The notes under the pieces are model-generated. The model saw only the letters and a program-made list of their open reading frames with translations. It made no database searches and was not told the DNA's origin. This document shows, piece after piece, positions 10,480 to 23,100 of a DNA stretch of 64,000 nucleotides. The stretch spans positions 3,257,040-3,321,039 of the forward strand of contig NW_004454267.1 in NCBI RefSeq assembly GCF_000283155.1, written 5' to 3'. The number at the start of each line of letters is the position of its first letter. The first letter of the stretch is position 1. A program made the translations under genes and the position numbers. The DNA comes from Ceratotherium simum simum (Eukaryota; Chordata; Mammalia; Perissodactyla; Rhinocerotidae).

Positions 10480-11090
10480 TGTAGATTCATTATCCATTCA
10501 TTCATTCATTCCACAACTATTTTTTAGAGCCAACCTGCTAGTCATTGGGGACAAAATAATATTAAAGACAGACTCTACCTCTGCGGATGGCATTTATAGT
10601 CTACCAAGGGAGAGGCACATTAAACAACTAATTAATTAATTACAACTGTGCTAAGTACATTGAAGAAGTACAGGTGCCTATAAGCACTTATGACATTTCC
10701 CAGAGAATAACAGCCGAGGTCAAAGAGGTAGAGAGAGGCTATACCATGCTTGTGGGCCGTGTGAAGGATCTGCACTTTGTTCTATAAGTAACCAAAGGCT
10801 GATAAGCAGAGGATCCAATTTTTCTGTTGCTTTCTTAAGAATGGTTTGGCTACAGAGACTGCTTATATAATGACAGTAGTCCAAGTGTAGCAACAGAGAT
10901 GGAGATGTGGACAGCTTTGGGAGATATTTAGGAGGTATAAGTTGGGAAAGGGGAAGTGTGTGAGAGAGGAAGCCACCAAGCTTCCTGGCTTGAACCACTG
11001 GGTGGATGATGGTGCCTTTACTGGGATGAGGAATGTCAAAGAGTCTCCAATCTGGGGTGGAAGAGGATGAGTTCCACACAATCACTGCAG
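10480..11090 (-). repeat. L2-like LINE fragment, left part
   Basis: It begins with an ATTC run and continues with text typical of a long mammalian LINE fragment in reverse ('aggatccaatttttctgttg', 'tgacagtagtccaagtgtag', 'ggaagccaccaagcttcctg'). The likely continuation is at 12090-12475 beyond nested insertions. Confidence 0.5.
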
Positions 11091-11172
11091 ATCTATAAAG
11101 GTACATAACTGGAACAGAAGTTTCAGAAACAATGATTACCCTTATTACATGTGATGCGCTCTGATATTTTTT
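11091..11172. repeat. DNA-transposon-like element, left part
   Basis: The text 'ggaacagaagtttcagaaac' through 'gcgctctgatatttttt' seems to resume at about 11960-12087 ('gacctgctaaattgatttca', 'cagtttgaaaaacactag'), as in a known mammalian hAT-like repeat. An L1M insertion separates the halves. Confidence 0.4.
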
Positions 11173-11513
11173 AACTTTTTTGAAATACGTTTTACATACA
11201 ATAAAATACATCCATAGTACAGGTACAGTTCAGTGAGTTTTGACAAATGTATCTACCTCTGTAACCACCACCACAATTCAAATACAGAGCATTTCTAACA
11301 CCTCCAAAATTTCCCTAGCACCCTGTGCGGTCAATTCCCCTCCACCCCGGGCCCCAGGCTTTCCGTCATGATGGATGAGTTTGCACTGTCTAGAATTTCA
11401 TATAAATGGAATCACACAGTACATAGAGTATGTATACAGTAAATGTGTTCATTTGTATTTGGCTTCTTTCACTCAGCATAACGTTTTTGAGATTCACCTA
11501 TGACAGGGGTCAG
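11173..11513 (-). repeat. L1M 3' end, left part
   Basis: Reverse complement of an L1M 3' end ('cagtgagttttgacaaatgt', 'catataaatggaatcacaca', 'ctttcactcagcataacg'). It continues after a hAT insertion at 11833-11958. Flanking text is repeated on both sides (about 11142-11172 and 11952-11985), as expected for an L1 insertion. Confidence 0.7.
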
Positions 11514-11824
11514 CAAACTACAGCCTATAGACCAAATCTGGCCCACTGCCTGTTTAGGTCAAGACCCAAGGGCTAAGAATGGCTTTCTATTTTTAAATGG
11601 TTGGAGAAAAATCAGAAGAAGAATATTTCATGATGTGAAAATTATATGAAATTCAAGATTCAATGTCCATTAATAAAATTTTATTGGAAAATAGCCATGA
11701 CTCATTTGTTTGCGTATTGTCTATGGCTACTTTCATGCTACACAGAATTGAATTGTTGTGACAGAGACCAAATGGTCTCCAAACCCTAAAATATTTACTA
11801 CCTGAAAAAGTGTGCTGACCCCTA
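11514..11824. mobile_element. Non-autonomous hAT-type DNA transposon
   Basis: Terminal inverted repeats CAGGGGTCAGCA (11514-11525) and TGCTGACCCCTA (11813-11824) match apart from the last base. The flanking 8 bp are ACCTATGA and ATCTATGG (6 of 8 match), fitting the 8 bp target duplication of hAT elements. The interior contains 'attaataaaattttattgga' and no transposase. Confidence 0.85.
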
Positions 11825-11832
11825 ATCTATGG

Positions 11833-11958
11833 TATTCCATATATCAATAGTTTGCTCCTTTTTATTGCTGTGTAGTATTCCATTCCACTGTATGGACAGA
11901 CCATAATTTGTTTATGTCTTCATCTGTTGATAGACATTTGGGTTGTTTCCTAATTATC
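11833..11958 (-). repeat. L1M 3' end, right part
   Basis: It resumes the L1M element cut by the hAT insertion: 'ctgtgtagtattccattcca', 'cttcatctgttgatagacat', 'ttgggttgtttcc'. Confidence 0.7.
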
Positions 11959-12087
11959 CTTATTCAATATGTCATGTGCTCTGATGTTTTCTATTCCTTT
12001 TCATTTTTAAAACATTGCTAGTCATGACCTGCTAAATTGATTTCACAACCCGTAATGAAGTGACTCTCAGTTTGAAAAACACTAGTA
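11959..12087. repeat. DNA-transposon-like element, right part
   Basis: Probable continuation of 11091-11172, ending in 'gtttgaaaaacactag'. Confidence 0.4.
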
Positions 12088-12089
12088 TA

Positions 12090-12475
12090 GATGTTAAGTG
12101 AAATAATGGAGGAAGAGGGTGTGTAGAAAAAGAAAAAACAAGGGCTTTAGGGCCGAGCACTGAATAAACCCAACAATTATACATCAGATAGAGGAAGAAG
12201 GAACCCCAACAGAGATTGAGAAGGGGCAGGCAGAGAGAGAAAAGGACAACCAAGAGATTTGATATCTTGGGAAGTAAGGAAAGTCTCAGTTTTAAAAAGC
12301 AGTGATTATCTGGATCCACTGCAGCTGAGATGTCAGGTAAAATGGAGCAAGACGATTTTAGTGAGATTGGTTTGGGTGGAGGGAAGGCAGCTGAAGCTGG
12401 ATTGAAATGAGTTGGTGCTTGTGTGATGAATATTGAGATCACTGGAAGAAGATGTTGATGTGGTCCATGGAGGAG
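12090..12475 (-). repeat. L2-like LINE fragment, right part
   Basis: Purine-rich text ('aaggacaaccaagagatttg', 'ggaagtaaggaaagtctcag', 'gctgagatgtcaggtaaaat') continuing the LINE fragment from 10480. The open frame on the minus strand follows this purine bias and is not a gene. Confidence 0.45.
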
Positions 12476-12479
12476 TTTT

Positions 12480-12950
12480 CGTTAGCTTGTTTTTTGACGT
12501 AAAAACCATAAGAATGTTTAAAGAACACTAAAACGTAAGTACAACCTGAATTTTATGAATGAGTAAACTAAAACAGCATGAGGTTAAGCAACTTGCCCAA
12601 GTAGCTTTCACTTAACACAGCTTTAAGAGCCCAGATTTATTTGTTCTAGAATTCCTGGTGCTATACTACCAACCAGGAAAAAGATGGCCCCTGCATAATC
12701 CAATACTTATGCCTTTGATTTAAAAGTTTATAGTTGAAAGGATACTTTTATAATCTTTTGTAGGCTTCTGGGGAGGAAAACACAATTATTCATTATTTGA
12801 GATTTGTAAATAATAAGAAATTCATCTATGTTTACATCAGGTAAGGCTCCTGTCCATAGGACATTTCTATGAAGGAAAATCACTAAGCATTTGAAATATC
12901 AACATTAGGATCTTCTAAAACTACATGGAAAACCCACATTGATGGATGTT
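12480..12950. other. Intergenic DNA, nothing confident
   Basis: No gene is seen. Part of it (about 12545-12640) may be a worn MIR ('taaactaaaacagcatgagg'). Confidence 0.4.
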
Positions 12951-12951
12951 C

Positions 12952-14130
12952 TGCAAACAATTTGGCCTGTACTCTTACCTACTGGGAAACACAAAGACTG
13001 AGGAACTATTCCAGAACATGCTATTTTTTCTTTACCAAGACAGTTGTCAAAATCCGAATAGACTCTATTGATTAGAAAAGAGTATTAACGTTAATTTCCT
13101 GATTTTATTGATTGTACTGTGGTTGTGAAGAAGAATGTCCTTCTTTGAGGGAAAATATACTTTAAGTTATTTACAGACAAAAGGACATCATATCTGCAAC
13201 TGACTAAGAAATGATTCAGAAAAAACATACGCGTGTGTGTATTCCTAGAGAGAGAGAGAGGGAAATAAACCAAGTGTGGTAAAATGTTAACATTCGGGGA
13301 ATTGGGGTGAAGAGTTTAAAGAATTCTTTGTGCTCTTCTTGCAACTTTCCTACAAGTCTGAAATAATGTCAAAATAAAAATAACAGGGCGACATGAAATC
13401 ATATCTTGGAATTACACTCTTGGAAACCCACCTCGGATATAAAAATGTATATGGTATAAGAAAATTCACAGCTCTTCTCATTAAGGTCAGAATTAATGTA
13501 AATTAAAGAATATTAGTGCCTGCTAACAACACACAAAGAGAGAAAAACAGGCATTATGTGCCTCTTGATGAAGAGTACAATACTATCTCTGAATATGTCC
13601 CCAGAACTTCAAACCTGGCTCTGATTAAGCCTAAATCCAACTATCAATTAGCAGGAAATACAGAGAACAGAGGAAAATCCAGACTAAGAGAAATTCTAGA
13701 ACAACAATCTGGTGTCTTCAACAAATCAACTGTAAAGGAAAAAAATATATAGGAAAGCCAATAGGTTAAAAGAAACCAAAAAGATAGATATATATCTTAT
13801 ATATATATTATAAATATATATATTTATATATAAATAATATATACTTATAAATATATATATTTTTTAAGATGAAGCTAAACTACAGTACGTAGGGATGCAT
13901 GTTTGGGTGATAAAGCTACTAAGAAAATATTAGGACATAATTACCGTAAAAATCAGAAAGTGGTTATTTTTTCTCGGGGGCGGGGGAGCTGGGATTGTTT
14001 TGGGGAGGGGCTCCTGGAGGGCTTATGGGGTGTCTGAGAAGGTTCAATGACAATTCATTTCTTTTACGCTGTTTTCCCTATTTTAACAATAAAACGATTT
14101 GTTTTGGTTTTTTTAAAACTGTTAGTGAAC
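12952..14130 (+). repeat. Diverged L1M (L1ME-like) 3' fragments
   Basis: 'acaatttggcctgtactctt' with 'aaagactgaggaactattcc' (12952-13020), 'ggtgaagagtttaaagaatt' to 'aaataatgtcaaaataaaaa' (13300-13383), and 'gggtgataaagctactaaga' (13905-13925) are typical of old L1 3' ends. The 78-codon frame at 13516-13752 lies in this debris and resembles no protein I know. Confidence 0.45.
13787..13865. repeat. AT-rich (TA)n low-complexity tract
   Basis: Almost only A and T, with repeated TATATA and AATATATATATT blocks. It can pair with itself. Confidence 0.85.
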
Positions 14131-14279
14131 TTGGTGTAACTAATGCAGCAAGAAACGGTACAAATGGTCTCAGGGTTGCCACCTAAAGTCACCTTTAGGG
14201 ATTGCAGACTTTTCTCTTAAATTGCTTGGTAAGGTTTAAATAATGAATGAAATCTATTTTCTACAGGCAATTTACTTAA

Positions 14280-14465
14280 AAAATTTTTTAATTCGTAAGA
14301 GAACTGCATGCAAATGATAAAAATTCAAATAGTGCAGAAGAATATAAAATGGAATATTGCCATTTTCCCCCCATCTCCATTCCCCAGTCCCACTTCATAG
14401 AAGCTTTCATCTTCTACTTTGTAAAAAACTCCTTGTATCTGTTTCTTAATCTAGAATCTATTGAC
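14280..14465 (-). repeat. Old L1M fragment
   Basis: 'ttcaaatagtgcagaagaat' and 'ccccatctccattccccagt' are typical of reversed L1ME-type 3' ends. Confidence 0.45.
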
Positions 14466-15588
14466 TCCCTACCATAAAAATGAGAAATTTATTGCTGTTT
14501 GCACTCTCTTTCCTATCCTCTCTGGCTCCTGATTTTTGTTACCTAATTTTATTTCTTCCAGAGGTTTCCTTTATGTCTTTAAGTATTATACTTAATACTC
14601 TGTATCTTGATTTAGCCCTTTTAGAGAGTATCTACTTACTCCCTGGAATGAAGTTGAGGACATTAGCGATGCCACTTACATTCCTATTCACTTCACCTCT
14701 TCTCTCCCACTTTTTGGTAATTTATTATTTTTACATTGCCGTGGTGAATAATAAATCTTACATATGTGTCACTCAGTTGATTCTAAAAGTTAAGGACTAT
14801 AAAACAGCTATGGTTATATAAATGCTATTGGTTATGTAAATACTACTCAGGACACAACAAAAATCACGTGAATGGACCCAAAGGGAAAAATAACCGTAAA
14901 CTTCCTTTACTTGGTTTGCTTTTTGCCTATTAATCAAGAAAGGTCTGTATCAGCACATATAAGCCAAACGTCAGCAGAGATTAAACTTCTCTACAATGAG
15001 TGGTTTCATGCTCTAGCTTCCTACAATACTTTTCTCATATCTCTGTACTAGCCCATAGAATGCTGTGTTGTAATTTATCAGTTTACATATCTGGCCATCT
15101 GCAAGCCAAACTGTTTTAACTTTTTTTTTTACTGTGGTTGTGTGTGTCACAGACTTGAGTATAAAATGAAAGTTATGGATATTTTCCCCAGAAAAATGCA
15201 CTCACACACAAAATTTGGGGTATAGTTTCAGAAGTTTCACAGACCTTCCCTGGGTCCACCCACAAGTAGAACCCTCTGCCCTAAACAATGTTTCCTTAAG
15301 GGCTGGGATCTTGTCTTTATTTTTTGTACGTATTTCTAGCACCTATCTGTCCAAGTCAGCAGTCAGTAAATATTTGGGTACATATGAAACGAACCAATTA
15401 TTCTCACTTTTTCTTGTTGGGTTTTAAAGTCTCCTTTTAAAATAGAAAAGGTTAGTTTCACCTCTCTAGTATTTGTTTTGTAGAATCTACTTCGTAATGC
15501 AATCTACAGATACTTGGAGGTAGCTTTAAAAATTACTAGTTTTTAATGATACCCACGCTGAGCTGTTCAGGAATGAAATGTATGCAAC
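14466..15588. other. Intergenic DNA, mostly unassigned
   Basis: The frame at 14480-14821 is hydrophobic and pyrimidine-driven, with no family resemblance. A short L2-like end ('gctgggatcttgtctttatt') may lie at 15300-15390. Confidence 0.45.
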
Positions 15589-15589
15589 T

Positions 15590-15770
15590 TTGAAATGTAT
15601 CAAAACATAAGATGTATGGATGGAGAGATAGACTGATACTTACTCTAATGAAGCAAATATGGGGAAATGTTCATTGCAGAATCTAGACAGTGGGCACATG
15701 GGTCTTCACTGTACAATTCTTTCAACTTTTCTAAATATTTGAAAATTTCATAATAACATGTTGGAAAAAG
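15590..15770 (+). repeat. L1M 3' end fragment
   Basis: 'caatctagacagtggg'-like text followed by 'aatatttgaaaatttcataa', the usual L1M terminus. Confidence 0.45.
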
Positions 15771-16555
15771 TGACTTGTTTTGCTCAACCAGAGCTACATT
15801 CAATTTTTAGATCTTGGAGGACATAAATCTATCATTTTTTCTGTTTGCAGAGCTCTTTGGACAATCTGAGTAATTCCCAGGGTACACTCTAAACCAGCAC
15901 AGAAGGCTTCTTTTGTTAGAAAATCATTTTATTAACATAACTGGGCAATTTACTAAACACAAGTTAGATAGCTCAAAATACGTATCACCACACTGAAAAT
16001 GTCACCCAGTCATTTACAGATTTCAGAAGAGATGCGCACAAAACAAGAAAGAAAAAGAATGACTTTGTGGTTGTAACGTCATCGGTCTTCTAGCGGTGAC
16101 CTGTTTTACTGACTGCAACCGTGGTAGACTAGTCTATTTCAGTTTCCCTCATTTAGAGGAATATAGTGGCATATTTATGCCCTCTCCCATTCCTTAGAAA
16201 CCTATTATGATTATACAGCAGGGGTGGAAGCGGCTATGTGGCAGTATGTTTAGTGTACAGGCGCCGCAGCCAGGGTGCTTGGGTCTGGAGCTTACCTAGA
16301 TTGGCACTGTGAAATGGAGATAATAATGATCTCTACATCACAGGGCTGTTGTACTACAAAATATTATTATTATTATTATTACTATTATTATCACCTGACA
16401 AGTCATAACTGTGGCTTGACACGAAGAAGGAGGCTGGGCCAGTTGACTCAAAGTCTTTTCCGTCTAGAATTCTGCAGTAAGGACTGAGACAAATACCTTA
16501 GCTCTGATCAGCGTCTTTTCAGAGCACCGTCACTTGGGAGACCAACACCTGAAAC
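15771..16555. other. Upstream flank of PDXDC1, with an ATT microsatellite
   Basis: No gene. A (TTA)n trinucleotide run with two interruptions lies at about 16362-16392. The rest is unique-looking DNA leading into the promoter. Confidence 0.6.
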
Positions 16556-17101
16556 CGGCAAACCCTCGAGCACCTAGGGAACTATCGATCCTGCGCATGC
16601 GCAGGGGAGCTCGCTCGCCCCGCCTCTCGCGGTGAATGAACTGTTCCATTCCTGAGGGATGTTGATAGTGGGGGGAACTTAGAAGCTTAGGCCTGGAAAT
16701 GGCGCGTTACTAGTATTTCCAGCCTTTCATTGCATGAGTGCTAAGTTGTTATTATTATATTTCTACCCTGACGCCTGCGACCGGCTTCTGAAAAGAAGGT
16801 GGAAAGGCTCCACTGTCTATCCCCCCTCTCACCTGGGACCATTAGGACTGGCCGGCGTCACGGCCAGGTACGGAAGCCTGGAGGCCCCGCCCGCTCCGAG
16901 GGCCCCGCCCCCGCCTCCCGGAGACCCGCAGATTGCCCACCCCGCGGCAGCGCCGGGCAGCTCCTCCTCGTCTCCGCCCCGCGGTCCGCGGGCGCGGGGC
17001 ACGTCAGCGCTGCCAGCGTGGAAATCGCGGCGGGGCGCGGGAGGCGGAAGTAGCGCCCGGGGCCGCTGGACCTCCGTCGGGCTCCGCCGGCCGCCTCAGC
17101 C
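16556..17101 (+). promoter_or_regulatory. PDXDC1: PDXDC1 CpG-island promoter and 5' UTR
   Basis: GC and CpG content rise from about 16560. A perfect palindromic NRF-1 site TGCGCATGCGCA is at 16592-16603. GC boxes (Sp1-type) are at about 16617-16626, 16884-16892 and 16903-16916. A CRE half site ACGTCA is at 17001-17006 and an ETS-type CGGAAG at 17045-17050. There is no TATA box near the start, as expected for a housekeeping CpG promoter. The transcription start is not fixed by sequence but probably lies between about 16990 and 17080. The CpG island continues to about 17400. Confidence 0.85.
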
Positions 17102-17122
17102 ATGGACGCGTCCCTGGAGAAG
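17102..17122 (+). CDS. PDXDC1: PDXDC1 coding exon 1
   Basis: Encodes MDASLEK (1-7). Donor AAG|GTCCGT at 17123, phase 0. The tiny coding part sits in the CpG island. The donor is weaker than consensus after the GT. Confidence 0.93.
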
Positions 17123-20100
17123 GTCCGTACCGGGGTGGGGGACGGCGCCGCCGCCTCCGGGGCGACTGTTTCCCGGTCGCGAGCTGCCATTGTGACCGGG
17201 GAGAGGGCCGGGCGCTAACGGGCCCCGCCTGAGGAGGCCTGGCCGCGAGGGCGTCCGGCCCGGCGCTCCGCGGCGGGGCCTGGTCAGGTCGTGGGGCCGG
17301 GAGCCTCGGGTCCCCGTGGGCCGGGAGAGGCTGGGCCGGGTTCTGGCCGGGGCCCACCTCGGGGCCTGCCTGAGCTCGGCTCCCCCTTTCGGATGACTGA
17401 GCTAACAACCTGCGGCCCCAGAAGCGCCTGGAAAGGAGCCCCAGTTGTTTCGGAGCCAACTGCAAACCTGTAGGTTTTCCGTGGTCTGCGAGTGAGGAAG
17501 AGCAATGTTAAAGCAGTGGTTTTCCAACTTCGGCGTGCCTGGGGATCATGGGGCCGTGGGTAAAAATCCAGATTTTCAGTCCTTGGGTCCGAACCCCTGG
17601 GGGGCGGGACCGGGATCTGCGCGTTTAACCAGTTCCCTACGTTGACTCTGATGCTGTAGTTTGTGATCCCAGGTTAAGACTCCTGAGGTCCAGAAGGGGG
17701 CGGGTCTTCAGTGGACGGTGAATTTCGTTTTGGGGGTTGCTGCTGCTCCACAACTTCCTGGCTCCCCCTTTGCGGTTGCGAGGGGAGACCCTCGTGTCGT
17801 TCCGAAATCCACCCGGAGCAGCGCTTTCCTCTGGTTACCCCCTGGGGGAACAGCAGCCTGATGTGCCTGGCAGGCTGCTCTGGCGTGTGAAATGGATTCT
17901 AATTGTCCCAGATTTGGGGCTTGTGAATGAGAACCAGTGCTTGGATTTCTTCCTGGATGCCTCCCTTGGGAACCTGACATTCTGCCTTGCCTCAAAGTCC
18001 TTGTCCCTGTTCAAGCTGGGGAGTTTGCTGGTCTAGACCTGGTTGTTCATACGTGTAGAATTCAGGAGCAATGCTAGTGTTTTAAGACTGCTTTATTTGC
18101 ATTTTGAACTGGCAGAAATAACCTATTTGTCGTTTTTCAATGCTGCAGCTTTTGTGGATTTGTCCGCTTGTCGCTGGAGAGTTGAAGGGAGTTATTGTAC
18201 AAGTTCAGCCAGATGTCTTCGTGTGCACACAGTGGTATAGCCCACCCCTTGGCTGTGTCTCATACATGGTGGAAAGCAGTCAAGAAAAGACAATAATCTG
18301 TTTTTTTTCCACTGCTGCTGTGGTGAATGTTGCTTGTTTTTCTGGCTAGGAATAAAGTCTTTCCAGGCCTTTGATTAGCACAATGTCTACTTTTTTGGTA
18401 CTTTGAGTTTCAATCTAGATCAGTGTTTCTCAACCATGGGGCAGTTTTGTTCCCCAGGGGACATTTGGCGACATCTGGAGACATTTTTGATTGTCACAAT
18501 TACTACCCACTCTACCTAGTGGGTAGAGGCCAGGGATGCTGCTAAGCATCCTACAGTGCACAGGACAGCCCCCATGCCAGAGATTTATCTGCCCCAAATG
18601 TCAGTAGTGCTGAGGTCTAGAGCATATGTGTAACGCCGGTAGTTGAATACAAAGTGATGCTAAAAATGTCCCTTCAGTGTTGTTTCCTTTCCAGTTTCGT
18701 AAGAAGATGGGATGGGTTTTGTGTCATTTCAGTTAGAAACTTAAAGAACTGGGGTGTTTTTTCCTCCAAGAATAGTCCTTTCTAGGCAAATCTGTAAAAC
18801 AGAGTGGGTTGGAATCCTTCTTTAAATATTACTTTTCTGACATTTGATTAATAGATTACAGTGGTTGCTCCCTAAATGTTAATTGATGATGAAAGATCTT
18901 AAACGTTCCAAATGAAGAGCTGAAGAGGTCCTGGAACTTCAGAGTGCCTTAGGCTGGAGCATTCACAAAAAATTACCGTGATCTTTTAGGAATTCAGAAC
19001 ATGTGGGCTGGAAATTTCTGCCTTAGGCCAGTGTGAAAATTCTGAATGTAAGTTTTTCAGAACTGAGATTGTGTCTTATTTTTATATTCCCTGAAGGAAT
19101 AGAGGGCCTTACATGTCATAATGAACAGTTTCTCTTGGTACTAAGTGGGCAGAAAAGAAAAAGCATTACTATCATATGAATGTTGAGGATTTTGTGTTCT
19201 GAAAAATAGTTTGAATCAAAGTAAAACATTGAATTGCGTCCATTATTCCTGTTTCTTTGAGGAATAGACTATTCTGGGCTAAGTTCTACATTGCTAATAT
19301 AAATTTGAGAACTATTTGAGCAGTTCTGAATGATCCCATTTAAACTGATCCTTGCATAATTTATACTGGCTACAGAAACCACAATGTTATATGATACCCA
19401 CCCTCTTAAATGTCAAGTAATGGTCTCTCACTCTAAAATGCCGTTTGCTGTCAGCATTTAGTAGACTCACTCGGTACATTTCCTTTGGTCCAAATATAAT
19501 TCTGTACCCTTGCTTTTTCTTTAGGTGAGATGTAGACGTGCAGACCTGCAATGACAGAGGCATTTTCTTGTTTTGATTTGCTTTTCTTTCACAGTAGTAT
19601 CTGTTTTCTTGAATTTGAAATTAATGATGTCTCAGGAAATCAGACATCAGACAGGTCAATTGAAGGGGCAAGGAATTCAAACTAGAAGAGTGGGAATAGG
19701 AGCCTCAGCCCCCAGTACTGCATGTCCAGCTCAGTAGGAACAAGCCCTGTAGCATCATCTCACAGTGTTTACTTATGTTAATATTCAAAGTAAAAAATGC
19801 CACAGGAAATAATTACTCTGATGCTGAAGATCTTGATAAGTTATTCAACACATCTCCATACACTTTTTAGTAAAAACCTGCTACTTCAGGGGGCTGGCCT
19901 GGTGGCGCAGGGGTTAAGTTCATGAGCTCTGCTTTGGTTTACGGGTTCGGATCCTGGGCACGGACCTACACACTGCTTGTCAAGCCTTGCTAAGGTGGTG
20001 TCCCACGTGGAGCAACTAGAAGGATGTACAGCTATGACATACAACTGTCTACTGGGGCTTTGGGGAGAAAAAAGGATAAAAGGAGGAAGATTGGCAAGAG

Positions 20101-23100
20101 ATGTTAGCTCAGCACCAATCTTCCTCAAAAAAAAAAAAAAAACCTGCTACTTTAAACTTGTTGACCAGCCCAGATGTTTTCCTGTTGCTTGGAAAACCTC
20201 ATTCTTCCTGGGTGTTAAGTTTAAACAAGGTGTATTGCAGTTTGTTTTACATCTGCTTTAATTCCAACCTTGGGTAAACTTAGAGCAGGGTGTCTCAAGC
20301 TCAGCACTACTGACATGTGGGGCTGGATCATTCTCTGTCGCAGGGCTGTCCTGTGCATGGCAGGATGTTTAGCAGCATCCCTGGCCTCTACCCACTAGAT
20401 GCCAGTAGCACTCCTTCCCCGGTGTGACAACCAGAAACGTCTCCAGGTGAAGCAGCTGTTCCCTGGAGTCAGGCGGGGATCGTCTCTGGTTGAGAACCAC
20501 GGATAGAGAATCTAGAGCTGCACTGTCCAATATGGTAGCCACTAGCCACATTTGGCCATTGAAATTTAGATTAATTAAAATTAAATAAAATTTAAAATTC
20601 AGTTCCTCAGTCACACTAGCCACATTGCAAGTGCTCAATAGTCACAATGTGTCTTGTGCCTACAGTACTGCACAGGGCAGATATAGAACATTTCCATCAC
20701 CATAGAAAGTTCTACTGGACAGCACTATAGAGTGGAGCCAATCGATTTGTTGTATATCTAATTCTTGTTTCTAAAAGAGGCAACTTTCACCTGGTTTCTG
20801 ACCTAAATAATATAACCCAGCCTATTTTTGTTTCTTGTACTCATCCTGAGCTAAGTTCTCCCCCACCCTTTGGACCTGATTTTGGAAAATTGTTTATCGC
20901 TTTACTGTTTGTAAGTTTATGAGGAGCAGTAGGAGCATGTATGGAACAGTCCTGATCATTACTGATAAGGACACCAGAATTTCTGTTGCTGCTTTTTACT
21001 TTAAAAGCTCACAAACAGAACCCCTATTAGCCAAGCTTGAAATGACCAGTTTTTGTGGTATGCCTTTGTAGATCCCACTCTCACATAGATTATGGGGACT
21101 CCTGTGCAGAAATGATAGCCTGTAATTTTAGCGTTCATTTAAAGCCGATCCCTATATCATCATAATGTGAGGGTTTTGCATACAGGTGCATGGTGGCTAA
21201 GGTGGTAAATGATTATATCAAATGCTGGGTGTCAGGGAAAACATGGTACAAAGTTCCTGATCCTAAAAATTTATGGCCTCAGTGATTCTTGATTTATTTG
21301 ACATTACAGAGCTGGTCAGTAGCAGAGCTATTGATGGTCCCCAGGACCATGTGTGTTCCACTATATCTAGGATTATGAGTTATAGTTACAGACAAGAGTT
21401 GCTTGAGCTTAATGTCATCTGTTTTCACTTAAAGCAGAAACGTGGTTTGATTTATAATTTTTATTGAAGGCCAGCTATGGTCAAAGCCGAGTGCTGTGTG
21501 CTGAGAGAGATGCAGGGATCAGACGTGATCCCTGCAGGAGGGTATGGTCTGGTAAGCAGCATACATGTTCAGACAAATCCTTTCATGGCAAGGAGGGGGA
21601 AACAGGATTACAGGAACTAAGAAACAGGCGGGAAGTGCATGGAGTGAGTGACCAGGAAAGATTTTGAGGAAGAGCTTCTTTAGGTAGAATATTATTCAGA
21701 ATCATGGCTTTTCTAGAGTTTTTTAGAATGTAAATATAATGTAGATTTTTACTTTATGATATGATTGTGCCTTATATTGTTGCTAGTAGAACATAAATTA
21801 AGGGAAAGGAAAGCCATTTCATCTTTTGAAGTTAAATCAGATATAAAAAAGATACCTCCAGTCACTTTGAAAATGTCCAACAATTCCTTTCAGAAATTTA
21901 ATTTATCTAGCTTAAATTAAATCCATTCTTTCCAAGCAGTATTCAAGGGCCATAAAATTATTTCCAATTCAATTTTTTTGTTTATTTAGTTTCTGTTATT
22001 ATTGCAATCATTTTTTGCTTTGTGGCAAATGTTAAGTATTTAGCTGCCTTAAGGTTAGATAGTCCTTGAGGTCTAGCCTGGGGCCCTATCCACATTTTAT
22101 TTCTGTGGAAAATGCATTCTGAGTTTCTGATGACTGAGAGGGGAGTAAACTTTGCTAATGTAACCTTTTTTCTGTATGCAGAAAAGCAAAATAAAGCCTT
22201 TGCTTTGAAAGTGTGACTCAGTGACATTGAACATTTAGCTCCAGTAAGCTTTTGAGGATCCTAGTGAGACTGAATTACTTATTAGACTGGACAGTGTATT
22301 AGGTGCAGTCATATGAAATTGCTGTTTTTGTGCATTAAAAACAGTTGAACATTGGCTGTTTCACACAGTTCAACCTTAAAGGTCTGAAGATACATAAATA
22401 CACAGAGGCTTCAGGAATTGATGGGTTCCTTTCCTCAGAATTCTTCTTAACTGTTTTAAAAATAAGGCTGGTGGGGCCAGCCCTGTGCTGTGGTGGTTAA
22501 GTTTGGCACGCTCTGCTTCGGCAGCCTGGGTTTGTGGGTTTGGATCCCAGGTGCGGACCTACACCACTCACCAGCCATCCTGTGGCGGTGACCCACATAC
22601 AAAATAGAGGAAGACTGGCACAGATGTTAGCTCAGGGCGAATCTTCCTCAACAAAAAAAATAAGGCTGGCAACGTTAATCCTACATAATTCCAGTTCAAT
22701 TTTGGAAATAATGATATTGATAAGGATAATGGGTATCTTTATTTTTCTGATTCGATCTGTCAACGAGTCCTAGGAAACACTCCCTATAAAAAGCATTTCT
22801 CAGTGAAAAACTTACTTTTTCCAGTGACTATAGCATGCTTCTCTTTAAGCAATGTTCTTTTTGTTCCAGAATAAGTGTGTGATTCCAGATAAACCAGTAA
22901 ACTTTTTAGGACTAGAGCTTTCCTGATGTGTAGTATTTTTCCCTCTGTGTAGTTATTGGGAAGCATTGACTCGTGATATGGTGTCTAAGTGAATGATTCT
23001 CCAGAAGTAGTGGTCTCTAGGAATACATTTTTTGAAACGTAGACTTGCGTCCCTGGCCTTCCCAGCACGTATCTTAGGGCAAGCTATTTGAGTGCCCTTT

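Noticed and set aside
10720..11211. 163-codon minus-strand frame
   Set aside because: It runs across the boundaries of an L2-like fragment, a DNA-transposon-like repeat and an L1M end, so it cannot be one ancestral gene.
14480..14821. 113-codon hydrophobic frame
   Set aside because: It arises from pyrimidine-rich DNA, giving Leu/Ser/Phe runs; no family resemblance or gene context.
16734..17465. Several long overlapping open frames on both strands in the CpG island
   Set aside because: High GC removes stop codons by chance. Only the 21 bp coding part of exon 1 joins to the conserved PDXDC1 frame.
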